Shown here: one piece after another, positions 6,549-8,881 of the stretch | Position numbering within the stretch: the stretch's first letter is position 1 | Layout of the letters: each line of letters begins with the position of its first letter | Assembly: GCA_031256755.1 (NCBI GenBank) | Contig: JAIRPZ010000318.1 | Location: 1-8,881 of the forward strand | Source of the DNA: Planctomycetaceae bacterium | GTDB taxonomy: Bacteria; Planctomycetota; Planctomycetia; Pirellulales; Thermoguttaceae | Direction of reading: 5' to 3' | Length of the DNA: 8,881 bases | Position numbers and translations under genes: made by a program | Notes under the pieces: generated by a model | The model's input: only the letters and a program-made list of their open reading frames with translations | Told to the model about the DNA's origin: nothing | The model's database searches: none

Positions 6549-7360
6549 GACGAAACGTCTATTTTTTCCGATTCGCTTTCGGGTGCGCCGGTGAGAACCC
6601 GCACACCGGCGGCGGTCAATGCCAATGTATGTTCAAAATGGGCACTCATTTTTCGATCTTCAGTGACAATGGTCCAATGATCGGCGAGGGTTCGGATTTT
6701 TTTGGAACCGGCATTGACCATCGGTTCAACGGCAATGACCAAACCCGGCACGAGTTTGAAATCGGCATTGGTCATTTGTTGATTGAAATAATTCGGCACT
6801 TGCGGATTTTCATGCATTTCTCTGCCGACACCATGTCCGACTAACCGTTCAATGACGGAAAAACCGTTTTTGTGGGCGAGGGTCTGCATTTTTTTTGCTA
6901 CGGTTGACCAATACTCTGCTTTCGGCATTTCCTGAATAGCGATTTGCAGCATGCCTTCGGTCACGTCCATTAGCCGCTGCTGTTCTGCGGAGATTTTTCC
7001 GACGGCAAAAGTTCTTGCGGCATCGCCGCACCAGCCCGAATTCTTTGAGCCGGGATCCAAAATTTTACTGCCGATGTCAATACTGACGATGTCCCCTTCT
7101 TTCAAGATGCGGTCGCCGGGAATACCGTGAACGACTTGCTCGTTAATGCTGATGCAGCACGCTGCCGGAAACGGAACTTTCCCCGGAACGCCCTTAAAAA
7201 GCGGGATCACGTGATGATCTTCAAAAAATTGTTCGACACGTCTGTTAATTTCGGCAGTGGTGATACCGGGTTGGGCAAGTTGACCGGCGATATACAGGGC
7301 GTGCCAGACATACAGCCCTGCTTTTCTCATCCGGTCCATATCGCGGGCAGATTTAAGCAT
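6536..7360 (-). CDS. map: Type I methionine aminopeptidase
   Basis: The enzyme removes the initiator methionine from nascent proteins in the cytoplasm using a dinuclear metal centre. The 274-residue protein has the five metal ligands in order: Asp95 (SIDIGS), Asp113 (GWCGDAARTF), His176 (GHGVGREMHE), Glu212 (AVEPM) and Glu243 (HFEHT), plus the substrate histidine His78 (VVHGIPG). The loop between the two aspartates is 18 residues apart, about seven more than in E. coli, and contains GWCGD, a form I associate with planctomycete homologues. There is no N-terminal zinc-finger extension. The last 15-20 residues are acidic and serine-rich beyond the catalytic core. The ATG at 7360 is followed by the normal IxxMRxAG-like helix and has no Shine-Dalgarno sequence. 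It overlaps panC by 13 bp at the 3' end, tail to tail. Confidence 0.95.
   Translation of the reverse strand: MLKSARDMDRMRKAGLYVWHALYIAGQLAQPGITTAEINRRVEQFFEDHHVIPLFKGVPGKVPFPAACCISINEQVVHGIPGDRILKEGDIVSIDIGSKILDPGSKNSGWCGDAARTFAVGKISAEQQRLMDVTEGMLQIAIQEMPKAEYWSTVAKKMQTLAHKNGFSVIERLVGHGVGREMHENPQVPNYFNQQMTNADFKLVPGLVIAVEPMVNAGSKKIRTLADHWTIVTEDRKMSAHFEHTLALTAAGVRVLTGAPESESEKIDVSSYVA
6586..6611. other. Hairpin within the map 3' end, downstream of panC
   Basis: CGCCGGTG (6586-6593) and CACCGGCG (6604-6611) form a perfect 8-bp GC-rich stem with a 10-base loop. It begins 38 bases after the panC stop, so it could stop or protect the panC transcript in spite of lying inside the opposite gene. No T-run follows it. 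Confidence 0.3.
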
Positions 7361-7370
7361 AACCGGAGTG

Positions 7371-7399
7371 AGTATAACCGATGCACCGTCAAAAGAAAA
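7371..7399 (-). promoter_or_regulatory. Weak candidate promoter for map
   Basis: On the minus strand TATACT (7376-7371, five of six) is preceded after 17 bases by TTTTCT (7399-7394, three of six). The start would fall about four bases before the map ATG, again giving an almost leaderless mRNA. The -35 match is poor, so this is tentative. Confidence 0.35.
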
Positions 7400-7437
7400 C
7401 GCCCTTGCTCCCCTGCCCTGCCGGTTGTGCAGTCCCT

Positions 7438-7466
7438 TTGACTTCTTTTTTGTTTTCGTGTATCAT
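7438..7466 (+). promoter_or_regulatory. Promoter upstream of hydE
   Basis: TTGACT (7438-7443, five of six), a 17-base spacer and TATCAT (7461-7466, five of six). Transcription would begin near 7473, leaving a leader of about 178 bases before the hydE ATG, by far the longest leader in the window. Confidence 0.6.
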
Positions 7467-7500
7467 CGGGTCAGAACAAAGAAAAAAAATTTTTGGGAAC

Positions 7501-7552
7501 CTGTTTATCGGCATTGATCCTTTCTGCTCTGCCGCAGCCGATTGAGGAACAG
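7501..7552 (+). other. Hairpin in the hydE leader
   Basis: CTGTT (7501-7505) pairs with AACAG (7548-7552) and ATCGGC (7507-7512) pairs with GCCGAT (7537-7542), giving an 11-bp interrupted stem around a 24-base loop. It lies inside the predicted 5' untranslated region of hydE. It may be a regulatory RNA structure; it matches no riboswitch consensus I know. Confidence 0.4.
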
Positions 7553-7607
7553 ATTATCTTGCCGGTCAAGTGTGCTGCTGTGAACGCAACTTTCGCAGGT
7601 GATAGAG

Positions 7608-7712
7608 ATGGAAACGAAAGACAAAATTTTAGCAAATCCCAAGCCCATTAATGATTACGGAATTGTATCAAACACGGAATTTGCCGGACAGCAAATTGGC
7701 AGCACTGCTTGA
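7608..7712 (+). CDS. Possible small leader ORF overlapping the hydE start
   Basis: An ATG at 7608 opens a 34-codon frame that runs 62 bases into hydE in another frame. It begins METKDKILANPKP and ends at a TGA at 7710-7712. AGGTGAT, a clear Shine-Dalgarno-like sequence, lies at 7597-7603, five bases before the ATG, which is notable because hydE and the other genes here lack one. It could be a leader peptide that couples translation to hydE, or a chance ORF. The protein resembles nothing I recognise. Confidence 0.22.
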   Translation: METKDKILANPKPINDYGIVSNTEFAGQQIGSTA

Positions 7713-8691
7713 AACCGATCAGTTCGACCGCGAACTGTTCCGCCTCGCCGACTTACGCCGCAAAGAATTTTACGGCACGGACGTATACCTGCGCGGTTTG
7801 ATCGAATTAACGAACTATTGTAAAAATGATTGTTTCTATTGCGGTATACGAAGAAGCCGGGCAAATCTTGACCGATACCGGCTCGCACTCGAACAAGTTC
7901 TGCACTGCTGCGAAACCGGCTATGGTCTCGGCTACCGGACTTTCGTGCTGCAAGGCGGCGAAGACACGTTTTTCAACGCCGGCAGGATAACAGAATTCGT
8001 TACAGAAATCCGAAAACGGTATCAGGATTGTGCCATTACGTTATCTCTCGGCGAACATTCCCGTGAAAATTATCAGCGGTTTTTCGATGCCGGTGCCAAC
8101 CGGTATCTTCTCCGGCACGAAACTGCTAACGAAGAACACTACGGCAAACTGCATCCCCGCTCAATGAGTTTGACCTGTCGGAAACAATGTCTCTGGAATC
8201 TCAAAGAAATCGGTTACCAAACCGGCAGCGGATTTATGGTCGGTTCGCCGTTCCAAACAACGTCATGTGTTATTGAAGATTTGCGGTTTTTGCAGGCATT
8301 GCAGCCGGCGATGATCGGTATCGGACCATTCATTGCCCATCGGGACACTCCCTTTAAGCGGGAACAGAACGGCGGACTGGCGTTGACGCTTCGATTGGTG
8401 GCGGTACTGCGGTTGATGTTTCCGTATGCGCTGATACCGGCAACAACGGCACTCGGCACGATTGATCCGCAAGGGCGGGAAATGGGACTGCGTGCCGGTG
8501 CGAATGTTGTGATGCCGAATTTGTCGCCGGTGAACGTCCGCCGGAAATATGAATTGTATGATAACAAGATTTGCATGGGCGAGGAAGCCGCCGAGTGCAA
8601 AGCATGTCTTGCCGCCAGAGTTTCCGCCGCGGGGTATCAAATTGTTACCGGTATCGGCAACGTTACACCGGATAAAAGACAGGCAGGATAA
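7651..8691 (+). CDS. hydE: [FeFe]-hydrogenase H-cluster radical SAM maturase HydE
   Basis: HydE is a radical S-adenosylmethionine enzyme that helps build the dithiomethylamine bridge of the [FeFe]-hydrogenase H-cluster, together with HydF and HydG. The 346 residues match the family. The radical SAM motif CxxxCxxC is Cys57, Cys61, Cys64 (NYCKNDCFYCG). Other family stretches are LQGGEDTFF (99-107), LSLGEH (131-136), RYLLRHETAN (151-160), GFMVGSPFQT, GIGPFIAHRDTP and IPATTALGTIDPQGRE. Cys308, Cys316 and Cys319 near the end match the C-x7-CxxC that binds the accessory Fe-S cluster in Thermotoga HydE. The closest alternative is the related PylB/BioB group, but these motifs and the length favour HydE. 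The ATG at 7651 has no ribosome binding site and overlaps an upstream in-frame stop of another reading frame as TAATG. An IS5-type element lies just downstream; hydF and hydG are not seen. Confidence 0.92.
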   Translation: MITELYQTRNLPDSKLAALLETDQFDRELFRLADLRRKEFYGTDVYLRGLIELTNYCKNDCFYCGIRRSRANLDRYRLALEQVLHCCETGYGLGYRTFVLQGGEDTFFNAGRITEFVTEIRKRYQDCAITLSLGEHSRENYQRFFDAGANRYLLRHETANEEHYGKLHPRSMSLTCRKQCLWNLKEIGYQTGSGFMVGSPFQTTSCVIEDLRFLQALQPAMIGIGPFIAHRDTPFKREQNGGLALTLRLVAVLRLMFPYALIPATTALGTIDPQGREMGLRAGANVVMPNLSPVNVRRKYELYDNKICMGEEAAECKACLAARVSAAGYQIVTGIGNVTPDKRQAG

Positions 8692-8746
8692 AAACGTGTG
8701 TAAAAATGTCCCGCCTGCCGTGTCCTTGCCGCACGGGAGACGTTTT
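8691..8746 (+). terminator. Terminator-like inverted repeat after hydE
   Basis: AAAACGT (8691-8697), starting at the last base of the hydE stop codon, pairs with ACGTTTT (8740-8746). Inside it CCGTG (8718-8722) pairs with CACGG (8732-8736), or alternatively TCCCG (8709-8713) with CGGGA (8734-8738). The 3' arm ends in TTTT followed by AATT. The stem is interrupted by long unpaired bases, so termination strength is uncertain. Confidence 0.35.
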
Positions 8747-8758
8747 AATTGATAATTA

Positions 8759-8881
8759 GGTTGTGTTGACGCTAATTTTTCAGATAAATGGCGATGTTTG
8801 CGAGTGCAATCAAAGCGTTATAGGTTTCATCGAGTTTATCGTATCGGGTGAACACTCTCCGAAACTCCTTTATTTTACGGA
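8759..8881 (-). mobile_element. 3' end of an IS5-family insertion sequence, cut by the window
   Basis: The transposase end at 8772-8881 shows that an IS5-family element enters from the right. Its terminal inverted repeat probably begins near GGTTGTGTTGAC (8759-8770), because IS5/IS427-type elements often start with similar GTGTTGAC ends. It is preceded by TTA (8756-8758), which fits the short TNA target duplications of this group. The other end is outside the window, so the boundary is an estimate. Confidence 0.6.
8772..8881 (-). CDS. IS5-family transposase, C-terminal fragment (partial at window edge)
   Basis: Only the last 35 residues are visible, ending at a TAG at 8774-8772; the rest lies right of the window. 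The visible part contains IKEFRRVFTRYDKLDETY followed by a hydrophobic helix with ALIALANIAIYL. This closely follows the C-terminal signature of IS5-family (IS427/IS1031-like) DDE transposases, which cut and paste the element; the final catalytic Glu would lie just outside the window, and the Lys of RYDK belongs to the YREK-type motif. Nothing visible is broken, but intactness cannot be judged. Confidence 0.8.
   Translation of the reverse strand, partial: RKIKEFRRVFTRYDKLDETYNALIALANIAIYLKN

Overview
The window looks like an ordinary chromosomal stretch from a bacterium of the Planctomycetes type, probably an anaerobic, gut-associated lineage. This is an inference from several hints. There is a GYF_2 (DUF4339) membrane protein of a kind common in that phylum. 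TatC carries a large insertion in its first periplasmic loop. The type I methionine aminopeptidase has a GWCGD motif. Almost no gene has a Shine-Dalgarno sequence, and genes stand singly on alternating strands with their own promoters. An HydE-type [FeFe]-hydrogenase maturase points to anaerobic hydrogen metabolism. No rRNA or tRNA gene that would settle the taxonomy is visible.

Layout, left to right. Positions 1-120 fold into a branched, tRNA-sized-or-larger RNA-like structure that I cannot assign to a known family. A GYF_2-domain membrane protein follows (225-1100, +). It converges on ispD (1153-1878, -), and a strong bidirectional hairpin lies between them (1129-1150). ispD and tatC (2029-3153, +) diverge, each with a recognisable promoter; the tatC promoter is so close to the ATG that the mRNA should be nearly leaderless. 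A REC + HD-GYP response regulator (3237-4241, +) has its own promoter and converges on a PfkB-family sugar/nucleoside kinase (4310-5215, -). The kinase diverges from an unknown acidic 88-residue protein (5336-5602, +) across a 120-bp region holding an operator-like palindrome. panC (5697-6548, +) has a near-consensus sigma-70 promoter and overlaps the 3' end of map (6536-7360, -) by 13 bp. A 290-bp divergent region with a good promoter and a structured leader precedes hydE (7651-8691, +). The right edge is the 3' end of an IS5-family insertion sequence, with its transposase on the minus strand.

The genes do not form one pathway. They cover isoprenoid precursor synthesis (IspD), twin-arginine export (TatC), c-di-GMP turnover (HD-GYP), pantothenate/CoA synthesis (PanC), N-terminal methionine removal (MetAP) and hydrogenase H-cluster assembly (HydE). 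hydF and hydG are not in view.

I see no defence island, CRISPR array or other complete novel system. The parts most worth a second look are the structured element at 1-120, the hydE leader with its possible small ORFs, the operator-like palindrome at 5263-5278, and the consistent lack of Shine-Dalgarno sequences together with a probable leaderless tatC mRNA.
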